Assembly (NCBI GenBank): GCA_963971225.1
Contig: OZ020268.1
Location: forward strand, 15,105,032 to 15,169,031
Direction of reading: 5' to 3'
Length of the DNA stretch: 64,000 bases
Source of the DNA: Melieria omissa
Lineage: Eukaryota; Arthropoda; Insecta; Diptera; Ulidiidae
This document shows positions 1-11,358 of this stretch, piece after piece. Positions within the stretch are counted from its first letter, which is position 1. Every line of letters starts with the position of its first letter. The translations under genes and the position numbers were made by a program. The notes under the pieces were generated by a model. It was not told where the DNA came from, made no database searches, and worked only from the letters and a program-made list of their open reading frames with translations.

Positions 1-1176
1 GCTAGTTTACTTTTGAACAATTTTAGCTTAAAACGGGTTTAATAAATTTTGTATCAATATTTTTTAATTACAGAAAATTTTTTTAATATTTATGGAAAAA
101 TACAAAATTATCACTTTTTTATTTTATTTAATCATTATTAAAGAAACAGGGGTTTTGATCAAACGCGCCCAATTCGCAGACTTCAATTAGAACACAAACT
201 TTCACTGATATCGCTGCAAATGATTGGAAATTTGGGTATAACTGTAAAATTTTTGTAATTTGCTTTGAATCAACTTCTAAAAATATTTGTTTGTTGGTGT
301 CTACTTAAATTAAACCCATAAATCAATAGTAGCTTTTGCAATAAGCTAACAAATAGGTGAAGCTGCTCTCAGGCAACTTTGGGGTCAAAAGGGTTAAACA
401 AAATTACTGTAGATGAGGATTACACATCATTCTAAGCTTCATTTATGAAGCAATCTACAAAACAATCTGAATCAGTAATTGAAATATAAACAGAAAATTA
501 CAAGATTACAATATTACAAATGTAGTATCAAAAAAAAATTTGGGATAATTTTGAAATACTTTTGTCATTTATCATTGCTTTGAAATCAACCAATAAAATC
601 CGCCTTACTTATAACTGCGATGAACCAACGTACAATTCATAAATACATAGAAAACAGTGGTTGCCACTAGAGGTGGGCATTATAACGGAAACCATTTCAA
701 GTATGCGTGTGTGCTCGCGTCGATGTGTGGGTGAAAGCGACAGTTTTAGTTTCAGTTTTAGATTTGTAAGGTTAGCCCCCACCATGGCTGCTTTTCTTAT
801 ATGTCTAAAGTCAACTGCTTTGTGTGTTGTTGTTGTTGTTAATATACGTTTGGGTGCACTTGAAAATGTTATTGCATTTTGTTTGTTGCAGTTTCTTTTA
901 TGTGTGCATTCATAGGAGGATTTTCAACAACTGTTTCATCAAGCTTATCATCATTATCCATAAAACCTAAACAATCAAAATAAACTTATAGAATAATGCG
1001 TAAGCCTTGGCTTGGCATTACTTGACACACTACACAGGAAAATCGTTTGTTGTATCATTTTTAGATGAACAACTTTGGAAGTTCGAGTTGTTCGCTTTCA
1101 TACACAACGCAGCGTTGGCTTTTCTATCTCACTCTAACGCTTGCAAGTGCCGACGGTCACCACCGTTGATCGCAGC
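1..1176. other. Non-coding, downstream flank of PGAP2
   Basis: AT-rich sequence with no convincing coding exon. The right part should hold the 3' UTR of the minus-strand PGAP2 gene, whose stop codon is at 1177-1179. A single AAAAGGGTTAA near 388 resembles one end of the TTAA-flanked elements elsewhere in the window, but I found no partner end, so I do not call an element. Confidence 0.5.
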
Positions 1177-3483
1177 TTACTCCCACTTTAGGGGCGGCAC
1201 AATGAAGACCTCTTCGATTTTGGCGCGCGGACCCTGCACGATCAGCATAAACTGCGACGGAAAGTCCCAAATGATGGTAAAGTGAAACAGCATGTTTGCA
1301 ATGGCAATCAGATACTCAAAGAAGGCGAACCAACTGAAAGCTATGGGTGTGGCAAAAGTAGCAATTGTTAGAATAGTTTAATTGATTTGTTGTTAGTATT
1401 TTTGCTTACCCAAGTCGTGGCAGTAGAAGCGATGCTTGGCAAAGAAAATCAGCAGCCCAATGGTGCTCAGTATGGACACGGCAAAGAGTATCTTTTTCCA
1501 TTTGAGGGATTCGCGTTGCATTGCCGGAAGCTTAGCGGGATCCTCGAAGAGTATGCCGTGCAGTTTTATGGTGGCCAGCATGTAACACAGCGAACATACC
1601 ATAAACATAATAAATATCTTCTCGTGAATTGCTGTAAATAAGTTAGTTGATTTTTTTATTAATAAAAGCAATACAAATAATTTGTATTATAATAAGAAAT
1701 GGTGATTAAGTCGAGTCAGCTCAGGTGTGGTGAGTGCTTTTCAAAGCACAACAAATGTGTGTAGGAAAGAAAAACGAAAACCCATTCGCCTTAAGTTGAG
1801 TCTACTTAACCTCAAACACCCACTTCAAATATTCTTTCTAATTCAAGTAATGGCATATTTACGATAGTTTTCCCTATTCGAAATGTAGGTGACGCCGCCC
1901 AGCGAGGCAATTTCGATGCAGTTCAAGATCAGAATTAATCTGATCATGATTTCGGCGCGTGGTACAAGCTGCGGCCGCCGCTGCCGCAAGCCGTTCAGCA
2001 GGCCGCGATAGTAGTTCTTGTAGACGAAGGCTATGGGCAGACGCGGTCCGAGGTGTAAGGCAATGCTCAGGCGCCAAAAGTAGCGCTGCGGGCTGACGCC
2101 GGTAATGGCACTTATCGATGGTACAATGTTGTAGACCTGTAAGAAACGAACACACATGAACAACGGCTGCAAACATTTTCAATGCAGCGACACTAAAAAC
2201 GTGACAATGATTTTGCACTTCATGGACCGACGGACGACACTTACGCGACAATGTGTTTCGTGCACCTCATCGTATTGGAAGACGTACGCGGTGACAAAAC
2301 ATATGAAAAGGGTCATCAATGGAAGCAGCGCGGTGAGCACACAAATCTGATGGAAGCTGGCTAAGTAGTGCACAACGAGTGGGAGTGTCGGGCTGTTGTT
2401 GCCATTGTTGCTGTTGCTGGTGGCAGCATTGGCGGTGGTTGGATTTGAAGACGTTGATGCAACTGTTGGTGTTGTACTTGTGGCAATTGTTGTCGCTGCT
2501 GGTGTTACGTTGGCTGCGCTCGGCTGTGGAGGAGAACAGAAATTTACACTAATCAGTGAAGGAATGCGCACGTAAGAAACGAATTAAATGTCACTCATAC
2601 GCCGCGAGGTGCAGCCTCGAAAAAGTTTACGAGCAAAAAACAAACAAGTAACGCAAAGAAATGGCACGCAAAACACGAGGACGAGGCAAGAAAAATAGAA
2701 AATCAATAGTAATGAAAAATTTACGCGCGCGCGGTTGAAGAGCGGACGAGGTGGCATTGTTGGACAGATGGGCAGATGACATGTCAGGCATGTCTCGGCG
2801 AATGTGCATGCGAACGCGTGCGGCACGCGCCATTGAAAACTGCCACAAACTCGTGCAGCAAAAAAACGTTGAGTGTAAGGCAAAAAGTGGAGCAACGCAC
2901 GAGGACGCGCGGAGTTGAGCGAAGATTGTCAGTGACTCAAAACAAAACGAGTACGAAAACGTGAATGGCAAACAAAAACAACGGAACACAAGCAACGGGT
3001 AGCGAGTGCACGGGCGATTGCGAGTCCCAAAAGTATAATGAAATCATGAGCAACAGCAGTTAGAGGCAGCACATGCTGGCAGCAATTTGTTATATAACAT
3101 AAACAAGCCACGGGCAACGGCGAGGGAAAGCAAATGTGTAGCTACACCAACCAACAAACCAACCGACAGAGAGACAAACATGAACGTTTGTTTATACATA
3201 TTGTAGCAATTTGGAAACCATAAAATCCAACACGAATTACAGCAAAACTATAAATAACGCACTGCCGCAACCCCGTCCTCCCCCCTCCATTGCACAATCT
3301 TGCGGTCGCACTTACCAAATTCGTGTCCAGTTCCAGTTGAGCAGCTGTGAGCGTTTTCTTTGAATTACGCAAGAAGGCTCCGTCGGCCCCACTTCCGGCC
3401 GCTCGCTGCAGCAGCTCCGTATGGCCTTCGCCATTTCCGGTCGCCGCGGCCGCATTCAGCGCCGACACTTGTGCATCCGCCAT
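1177..3483 (-). CDS. PGAP2: PGAP2, post-GPI-attachment to proteins factor 2 (five exons)
   Basis: The minus-strand exons are 3483-3316, 2523-2245, 2136-1863, 1631-1410 and 1340-1177; joined they give 1107 nt (368 aa) with consistent phases and GT-AG borders. PGAP2 is a multi-pass Golgi membrane protein of the FRAG1/DRAM/Sfk1 family needed for fatty-acid remodelling of GPI anchors. Family-like segments include YNIVPSISAITGVSPQRYFW after the first membrane helix (about residues 115-137) and HDLAFSWFAFFEYLIA near the C-terminus. Most of the first 110 residues are an extension rich in Ala, Thr, Asn and Ser (residues 57-104 especially), encoded by exon 1 and the start of exon 2, so the protein is longer than vertebrate PGAP2 as I know it. 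The start at 3483 is the first in-frame ATG of a clear coding exon; translation could also begin downstream. A head-to-head neighbour starts at 5699. Confidence 0.88.
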
Positions 3484-4408
3484 GCTGCTCCAGCAAATTG
3501 CCCGTTACCCACTTGGCCGTGTCTGGCCGGAGCCTAAGCCGTCACAGTCGTGGCTGCCGCGCGGCCGCCGTCCGACGCGTACAAAATGCGAACAAGTGCA
3601 GAATCTGGCAAATGTTACAGCAGCCGCGCGCTAAAACTTCGCTCGCACTTGCATGCTGGCGTAATTTTCTTCCGCAACCTGCAAATGTGCAATATTTATC
3701 GATTTTCCTGCTGATTGAAGTGCTCCTCCTGCCACTTTGTGGTTTGTGCCTCCTATCGCTGACTGTGTGCTATCTCTGTCGTTATTGTTTCACTGCGGCA
3801 CGTAATCACAGCGCTCACAGATCCTTTCACCTTTTCGTTAAATTTTCAGTTAAATTCGTCAATTTTCCTCAAATTACTTTCGAATTTTTGCACTAGTTGG
3901 TTTTTTATGAGTTTTTCGCGCAACGCGCTCCAGTTGCTGCTGGCTTTTGAAATGCGATATTTCCGAAATCACTGTCCGCTCTAGACTGGCACAACGTGCT
4001 GCAGCGCAAGCAAAAGAGCGCACTGCCATGGAGCGTTCTGCCTGCCGCAGCCATCGTGTTGCTGCCACATTGGGAGCAATTTTGTTGTGCGCTCCACAAT
4101 GTTCTCGTACACTTTGCGCAACATTGCGGGGGTGGCACTTTAGTGGGCCATGAAACCGGAAGCTCCAAATCGGGGCACACAGCGCCATCTGTGAATCAAG
4201 AACCGTACGAGAACTTGGCGAATTAACACTGAGTTGCGCAACACCGCTGCGTAAACACAAATTTAACGTGTATGTGTGGCGGATATGTCAGCAAATTATT
4301 TTAGCAAATTATTATGTCAGCAATTATTATTAACTTTAGAATATTTTAATTAGATAATATTTTAGTAAATATGTAGAAAAATACCAGAAAAAATAATAAC
4401 TACAATAG

Positions 4409-5376
4409 TAGCGCACACAGGGGAGGATTTTTTGGTTTAAACCCCCCGAAATATTTTCAAGTTAGTACAGAAATTTAATTTAAAACCGTCACATATATGT
4501 TCAATCATCAATAACACTACTCGACACCAAAAATGCACCTGAAAAAAGTGTTTTCTAGATTAACTTTGGGCCGCTGAACACGAAACTGAAGATCAAAAAA
4601 ATTTTGTAAGAAGCGTTTTCGAAAAATCTTCAAAAAACCAGTTGTTTCCCTGTTGTTTCAGTTATGAGCACATATCTCGTACACGAATCATCCGACTTAC
4701 ACAAGCTGTCCGTCGGTCAGAAGATGATGATGACCTTAGCTTTTTCAGAGTTATACAGATTGTCCAAATCAGATGAGATTTGGAGAAATTAATGACGGTG
4801 AAAGTTGTAAAAAAGTTAATTTTTCAACCATTTTCAAAAATCATAAATTTTTGAATGTTTTTTTATAAATAAAATAAATTATTTCCTTTGGTTTCAAAAC
4901 TTAAGATGAAAAATATATTATTTGTGCAAATATTAAGCCTGCCATCAATGGAACCGAAAGAAAAAGGACATATCTAGTTATGATGCACTGAGTGAAAACA
5001 CCAACTTTACGTTTATTACACCCATCCAAACCTGGCATAGTCAGTTTTTCATTTTCTGACCCAAAGTCATTTTTAACGAACTTTAAAATTTTAAGGACAT
5101 TTAAAATATTTTTTTTTAAATTTGTGGTTGTGCAATAATGAAGATATGGGTATCAAATGAAAGAGAAAAATTGTCTCCTTTTAACTAAATTTTCTATTTT
5201 GAACTTTCAGGACCAAAATATGTCAGGTAGGGAAAACATACAGGTTTTAGATCTCAGTCTGTAGATTCATAAACCTAAATTAAATTTTATTCTATTTCAA
5301 AGCTCTCAAAAAAGTTACATGGACCCCGCCCCCTCCCCCCCCCCCCCCCGAAACAAAATCCTGCGTGCGCCTCTGA
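4409..5376. mobile_element. Putative terminal-inverted-repeat DNA transposon remnant, unclassified
   Basis: The left end reads GCGCACACAGGGGAGGATTT and the right end, read on the other strand, reads GGCGCACGCAGGATTTTG, an imperfect inverted pair about 950 bp apart. The interior is AT-rich and has no transposase reading frame. A run of about fifteen C residues at 5335-5349 lies just inside the right end. I cannot assign a superfamily, and the target duplication is unclear. Confidence 0.4.
5335..5349. repeat. Poly-C homopolymer tract
   Basis: An uninterrupted run of C residues inside a C-rich stretch at the edge of a putative transposon end. Its length is prone to sequencing and replication error. 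Confidence 0.9.
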
Positions 5377-5698
5377 ACTACAATAACAGTACCAACTTGT
5401 CCAGTAATATACAGTATCCAAGCATTTAGTGAAAGAAATAGAGAAAACTACCTGAAATCGCAAAATAAAATTTGTCGTGAGAGCAAAACGAAGAGAACAA
5501 AACGAAAAATCAACACATCATCATACAAACATCATGTAACGAATTTCAATTAATAAAAATGTATAGGTTAAAATCAGCAATCTGGCAGCCTTACATATTT
5601 TCAAACTGTGCATTTCAAAACATAACAGAGAAAATATTTTATTTGTCAAAGAAATTCTTTTGCGAAAAGCTCAACTTTAATCTAACCGCCACTTACAC

Positions 5699-6744
5699 AT
5701 GGAAATGCGAAAAATAGCCAGAAAATTGGCGTTCAAGCGCAGACAACGCATCAATCCAATTAGAAAATGGACCAAAGAGGAGGTGACACAAATTGCCGAC
5801 TACATACGCAAAACCGGCAACTGGGAGGTTGGACAAAGGTTTTCATTTTTCAAATATTTATTAAATTTTACACGTTTCATTACAGAAACCAACATCGCAA
5901 ATATATTACAAAAACCTACAGTGTGCAACGAAAATAAACGCTCGCTGGGAATTGATCAAATGCAAAGTGCGCTATTTGCGCAAAACTTTTCAAAAAGCCG
6001 CAAAGGTGCTCAATGCCAGCGCCGAATCGCAAGACATGAATGGTACAGGCTCCACATCTAATTTGTATAAATCCGACTGGCTTACAAAACAATTTTCACT
6101 TTCTAGCTCTTCAAGCACAAATTCTGCGAATCTGTCCACACTATCACCAGTTGAAGGATATTTTCGAAGAAAGCTCAGACTCAACGAAACTCACACTCAA
6201 TCTTGTACGCAATGAGGAAACAGCCACACAAAACCAAACTGCAGCATCATCACCGACGGGGTTCACTTTGACAAATGACGACTCCCTGCACATTATGGCC
6301 AAAACTGAAACGCTAAGCAATGCCGAAGACAATGATGTGGATCATAACGACTCCAACGAACAATATTCAGATGCAGCAGATACAACCTTGAAACCGCTCA
6401 CATCGACCCCCATCAGATCGCATACGAATGTAGCATTTGTGGCTGAGAACGATTTCAGCAGTTTGCCAAATCAACAGCCGATTACTTTGACAACAGTTGA
6501 AAACGTTAAAAATGTGAATTCCGATTATGTGGCACTGCAAAGAGAAAAGCTTAGCCGCAAAATAGAAGCATTTGAAAAGTTATTTCAGCTGAAAAAAGAC
6601 AAAATGAATTTGATGCTGGATATGAGAAAGAAAGAACTGGAACTGGCCGAGCGCGAATTGCAATTAAAGTATGAATTAAAAAAACTAAAGTTGGAAACAC
6701 AAGAACGCATGACAATGTCTGAAATTCTCATGAAATATGCTTAA
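5699..6744 (+). CDS. Myb/SANT-like DNA-binding domain protein with C-terminal coiled coil
   Basis: Three exons, 5699-5827, 5886-6042 and 6107-6744, separated by 58-bp and 64-bp introns, give 924 nt (307 aa). The N-terminus is basic (residues 4-23). Residues 24-116 form a Myb/SANT-like fold with spaced tryptophans W24, W42 and W64 and a block reading WELIKCKVRYLRKTF. The exon 1-2 junction NWE/KPTSQIYY and the phase-1 exon 2-3 junction are needed to join these pieces; alternative donors break the frame. The middle (about 117-230) is acidic and polar. Residues from about 232 onward are a heptad-like, Lys/Glu/Leu-rich coiled coil, probably for dimerisation. Proteins of this type are usually DNA-binding regulators, often related to transposase-derived or chromatin factors, but I cannot name the orthologue. 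A poly(A) signal AATAAA lies at 6759-6764. mRpL22 starts 391 bp downstream on the same strand. Confidence 0.8.
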
Positions 6745-6758
6745 AATAAGGTTTTATA

Positions 6759-6764
6759 AATAAA
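6759..6764 (+). terminator. Polyadenylation signal AATAAA of the Myb/SANT-like gene
   Basis: A canonical hexamer 15 bases after the stop codon at 6742-6744. Confidence 0.6.
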
Positions 6765-7135
6765 AACATTCGCGTTACTGATTCAGTATTTGAGTGGAAA
6801 ATGCAGTTATATTGTGATTGAACTTGCTCTAATAAAAGAAAGTTAGATTTTTATCATGAATATTAAACAAAAACCACCTCTAACCAACAATATCAAAATT
6901 TCCAATGAACCTCGCGATTTTTCGCTGGGAGAACGTCAGAAGAAATGTTCCCCAAAATATTGTTACAGCTGGCAGCACGCAGTCAAGGGAAATGCCAAAC
7001 AGCTGTTTGTGAAATTTGTTTTAACTAAACGGCATCACTGTCCGCCTGTAACTCGCGACTTACCACTTGGTTATGCAGTAGATTTGTATAAACTTCTGTA
7101 AATTAAAAGCGTTTTCTAACTTAAAACAACACACA
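6765..7135. other. Short intergenic region before mRpL22
   Basis: The region contains an 81-codon open frame at 6856-7101 with no family resemblance or coding character. It more likely holds the 3' end of the upstream gene and the promoter and leader of mRpL22. Confidence 0.5.
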
Positions 7136-7911
7136 ATGAACACTGTGGTGCGACAGTTAACTCGGCTCAGCCTGACACAGCAGCCGCTACTGCAGAACTC
7201 CTGTAAACTGCTGCTGGCCAGTGGCGCGCTGCACACGTCCGCCAGCCTGAATGCCAAGTGGAATAAGGCTAACCAGGGTCCGACTAAGTGGCTAACTAAC
7301 AACAAGGTTGTACACCCGCCACAACAACCAGACGAGGAGCCACGCAAAGCGGTAATAATATGCATGCTTCCAACAAAAACCTCATCACTAACAATAACAA
7401 TTTTGTACACAGTACGTCTGCCACATGCGCACCAACATTAAATACAGCCCGGACAAGATGTGGTACATTGCTTCGTTTGTGCGCGGCATGTCCGTCGACG
7501 AGGCGCTGAAACAGCTGAATTTCGTACTGAAGAAGGGCGCTACGGACGTCAAGGAAGTGATACAGGAGGCGCAGGAGATGGCCGTCAAGCAACACAATGT
7601 CGAATACAAAAGCAATTTATGGATTGGTAAGTCCCGAAAGAAGCAGCAACGCAAGGATCGAGCAGCAATTTCAACGCATGGTTTTTTTAGCTGAATCATT
7701 TGTGGGCAAAGGACGCGTGTTCCGCGGCATGCGTCGTCATGCGCGCGGCCGTCAAGGTCGAGTGGAGTACAAACACTGTCACTACTTTGTGCGACTCGAA
7801 GAGGGCCAACCACCGAAGCACTACTACCTGCCTGAGCCGCAGACGCCGCAGGATCAATTCGAGAAATGGATGCAACAGATGCGCAGCCGCAAAGTTATCA
7901 ATTCGCTGTAG
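7136..7911 (+). CDS. mRpL22: Mitochondrial large-subunit ribosomal protein uL22m (mRpL22)
   Basis: Exons 7136-7351, 7413-7626 and 7691-7911 give 651 nt (216 aa). The protein is part of the mitochondrial 39S subunit, where uL22 lines the exit tunnel. Residues 1 to about 40 are rich in Arg, Leu, Ser and Thr and lack acidic residues, as expected of a mitochondrial targeting sequence. The junction at codon 73 restores [19 protein letters not shown], a hallmark close to the vertebrate L22m sequence, followed by [14 protein letters not shown] and, after the second intron, the basic stretch [16 protein letters not shown] that contacts rRNA. Both introns are short (61 and 64 bp). The gene converges on TfIIIA, whose stop lies 257 bp away, so the 3' UTRs may overlap. 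Poly(A) signals occur at 7962-7967 and 7991-7996. Confidence 0.95.
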
Positions 7912-7961
7912 TTTAAAATATAGTAACGGAAAGTTCTTGTAATATTTTTATTTAAAAAATT

Positions 7962-7996
7962 AATAAATTAAAATTTGTTAACAAAAAAATAATAAA
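7962..7996 (+). terminator. Two AATAAA polyadenylation signals of mRpL22
   Basis: AATAAA occurs at 7962-7967 and again at 7991-7996, 50-85 bases after the stop. On the opposite strand an AATAAA at about 7947-7952 could serve the convergent TfIIIA gene, which would make the two 3' UTRs overlap. Confidence 0.55.
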
Positions 7997-8167
7997 AGCT
8001 AACTAGAAACTATAAGAAATGCAGCATGGAAGCCAGTCAGCCCACTCAGAGCATTAATTCGTCTAAATATCTAAAATATCTTATCTGAAGAAAAGCCCAT
8101 AAGCATTGGTTCATGACATGTCATCTCATGTCAACTAGTTGCAAAAAATCTTCAATTATACTATTTC

Positions 8168-9572
8168 TCAAGTATCTGCGAGAGCAGCGGCCACCAAGTA
8201 ATCCAGTTCTACTTCCGATTTTCCATCAATAGCCATTGGTGCCGCAACCGGTTTGCTGACTAGCAGACGCGCCTGCATCTGTCCTCTGCAGTCATCCATT
8301 TCTAGTTCGCTCTCCACTTCATTATTGCTACCCATCGATGCCGCTTCTTTTTGATCTTCAGTCAGCATGTCTGTCGCCATTTCCAGCGCGTTTCCCTCGC
8401 GTTCTCGCAGCAATCTGTCAAATTGTTTATCCACTGCCAGTCCTGAAAGTTTCGCCAAGTGTGACACGATCGACTGGCCGGCGTCTTTTCGCCTTTTACG
8501 ATCCACTTTCACCTTCTGCTCGCCCTCCGCAGCTTGCCGCTTGTTCACAGCAACCAAACAATTATGGTCACGTTCCAAATGCTTCGCCAGATTCTGCACA
8601 CTGCTAAACACACGTGCACATTCCTGCTCTTTGCATTCAAAGCGCTGGCCGCCATGCGCCACGCGCATATGTTGCCTGAGGTTACGCTCGTACATATAGG
8701 CACGTTCACAGCCATCCTGTGTGCACTTGTAGCTCATGCGCGTCCCTTCGTCCAGATGCTTGGCAGCCACATGCTTCTGCAGCTCACTCGGCTTGGTGTA
8801 CATTCGCTCACAGTGCTCGCACTTGTAGCACTGGCGGCCGTGTTGCGTCTCCTTGCAGTGCTTCAAATATAGCGACCACTTTTCGAACTGCAGCGTACAG
8901 CCAGCGCACGGATACACCTTGCAATTGGCCACATGACGCGCGTGCTGCCACTCCTGGTAGAAGCCCTTCGAGCATTTGTCACAGCTGCAATAAACAAAAG
9001 CTCAATCAGTTGCAACACTCAGCACTTTGCAGTGTAACTCACTTGTAAGGATATACGCCCGTGTGTTTGTTGATCTCGTGTCGCCGCATTTTCAGCTTCT
9101 GTGTGAACTTCTCGCCGCAGTGCGCGCAGCGATACACTTTCGGATTTTCGTGCACCTCGCGCACGTGACGCTGCATATTGCACACTGAAGGGAACTTTTT
9201 GTCGCACTCCTCCACCGTACATGCCACCGTCTTTTGCGGAGGCGTCTGGCGCTCGTGCGTGTTGCGCAAGTGGCGCTTCAAGTGCGTCAGGATGGAGTAG
9301 ACTTTGTCGCAGCCCTCATAGAAACAGGCATGCTTTTTCTGCAAGAAAGGTTGGCCAAGAGTCCAGCAATAATAGCAAAGTGCATGGTAACTTACAACTC
9401 CTGTGTGTTTATATTCGTGGCGATCCAGCTGATCTAATCGCTTGAAGCTGCGCCCACACTCCGCGATGCCACAAACATATTTCGGTCCCGTGCTATTGCG
9501 ACGCACCACACGCGGCCTTTCCTGCAGTGAGACTATGCTCTCCAGATCCGTGTCCGAATTTGCGGGCGGCAT
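8168..9572 (-). CDS. TfIIIA: Transcription factor IIIA, nine C2H2 zinc fingers
   Basis: The minus-strand exons are 9572-9396, 9338-9043 and 8984-8168, giving 1290 nt (429 aa). Nine consecutive C2H2 fingers can be counted, starting YVCGIAECGRSF, HACFYEGCDKVY, VACTVEECDKKF, YRCAHCGEKF, YNCDKCSKGF, YPCAGCTLQF, YKCEHCERMY, YKCTQDGCERAY and FECKEQECARVF. Nine fingers with uneven spacing and no uniform linkers is the TFIIIA pattern. TFIIIA binds the internal control region of 5S rRNA genes, recruits TFIIIC/TFIIIB for RNA polymerase III, and can bind 5S RNA. Finger 5 ends HxxxC, a variant last ligand. The tail after the fingers (about 130 aa) is basic, then acidic, and diverged, as is usual for this family. 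The exon 2-3 junction splits an Asn codon in finger 5. Orthology to the fly TfIIIA gene rests on finger number and order, not on an alignment. Confidence 0.85.
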
Positions 9573-11358
9573 GCTACCGATTCCTCTGCACGCACTTTAG
9601 TAACAAATTGAAATGCGCACTGGAAGACAGCGATATTACAGCTGACAGGTTCACGTGCGCTAAAATGTCAACGGCCGTGCTTCAACGGCGAAGTGTTGGT
9701 GTTTTACTTATGACACAGTGACATATACAGGGTGGCTACGCAAACAGCTAACCAGAAATTTCCTCATTATCACGTATGCAGTATACTGCCAACTGTTAGG
9801 AACAGAGGCCATTGGTTAGGAGTTTTAGATGTTTTCTAAATATGCACATCATTATCATTTAATTTCAAAGAATTCATTCCAACTTTTTCTTTCAAATGTT
9901 TCAAAATGTAAGTGTAACCTGAGAGGCTATAGTAGGCGAGCTGCATGTTTATCCGCTTTCATGATACAATAAATCACAATTTAATTTCATTATGCAATAA
10001 AGTAAATTAAGTACAGAAAGGTCTCTTCGAAATTCTTTGTTTACGTACGCTTATTTGAATGACAGCTGGAATTTGAGTCACTCAAATGAGCATGGTTGCA
10101 TTTGTAAAGTAGGAGTTCGTAGTATATACATTTACACCAAACCCATTGTTTTGCAATCTTTTCGTTAGCATTCTTAAAAAAAGCAATAAAATAAAACAAC
10201 TATTGTACACGATGTTCTATTTAATATATAAATTTCAATTATGAAATATAAAGTCAGACATATGCAATATCAAATTTTCGGTTTAAAAATTAACTTCTTG
10301 TTAAGTGTAAAGCAGCCCATACGCGATACAATCTGGTCGTGGGAAAAGTTGGTCGTTAGGACACACACACAATAATTGGGTGTAAACAGGAGGGTTAAAG
10401 GAAGAAACAGCTGATTTAAAAGTTTCGTTTCAGATTTGAAGCTGTAGGAAAACATAAGTTAAATCAGACGTTTAATGCAAAAGGCAAATGGTTCATTGCG
10501 CTCAATCTGCGATTTCAGCAGGAAAAGCTGAGCAAGACGGTCGGGGGTCAGCAGACTTGCGAAAGCACAAATTAAACAAATTAATTTGGTTCTATATGTC
10601 TCCAAATGCTTGCAAAAATTAGTTGTCTTTGCAGTCGATCATATGGCAGCCAGTCATATGTTTTTCTTGTTCTTCTTCTTACTGGCTAAAAGTTCCTGGA
10701 CAAAATATCTCCAGTAAAAACTTCCAAGTTCTCGCGAAATGAACTGTCACTTGACGCTCTCCGTTTCTCTCTCGTTGCAAGAGATTTGGCGTACACAAAC
10801 AGGATCCAGTAAAAATTTATATAAATTCGTACAAATTATCCGTAGCCAAACAGACCTTTTATCTCACCGGCACAGTGCGGTGCACTAAGGTGTTTCTTAT
10901 CGTATGTATTCCTTGATCCTCCTAAATGGAGAGCACAATACAGTTGTAAAAACTCATTTTATCGTTTGGCAACAGGATTTTTGCATGGATTTGCTAGATT
11001 CGATTTATACACAATACAAACCATTTACGAATCGAATTGAAAATTGTTGTTGCCAATATCATTCAACTCACTCAAACTTAACTCATAACAAACTCACTGA
11101 AATTATACGCATTGCCAGAGAACAAACTACTTTACACTTTTTACTATTACATCAATCCACCTTAATACCAAGAGCAGAGTTGCTTTGCATGACTACTAAT
11201 TGCAATTGGCCAATGCCAAATTGTGCAACGCTTGCGCCGGACACGGCAGCCCCATCGCTTGACAAAATCAACGAACGAACGTTTTGGGGGAGTTAACAAA
11301 GTGAAACAGAAAAAAAGTCCAACCATTTAACAAAATTCGTACGTAAACTATCGGCATT
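9573..11358. other. Intergenic region and probable shared promoter region of TfIIIA and NECAP
   Basis: The start holds the promoter and leader of minus-strand TfIIIA and the end that of plus-strand NECAP. A sequence reading TATACAGGGTG near 9726, like a mariner end, has no visible partner. Minus-strand frames at about 10464-10745 look protein-like but carry stops; see the findings. No gene is called. Confidence 0.5.

Larger units (their letters stand above)
3484..5698. other. Intergenic region between PGAP2 and the Myb/SANT-like gene
   Basis: This region between two divergent genes holds no recognised coding exon. The part from about 3500 to 4260 has higher GC content and probably contains the PGAP2 promoter and leader. 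The part from about 4410 to 5376 looks like an old DNA transposon and is listed separately. The last 300 bases before 5699 are AT-rich and should include the promoter of the plus-strand gene. Confidence 0.5.

Noticed and set aside
6856..7101. 81-codon open frame before mRpL22
   Set aside because: No family resemblance, no splice partner, composition like intergenic DNA; it lies where a promoter and leader are expected.
9724..9740. TATACAGGGTG, mariner-like single end (also at 50555)
   Set aside because: No matching inverted end or transposase remnant was found nearby at either place, so no element is called.
10904..11296. 130-codon plus-strand open frame
   Set aside because: Low-complexity His/Leu/Asn-rich translation with no recognisable domain; it ends just before the NECAP leader and is probably chance.
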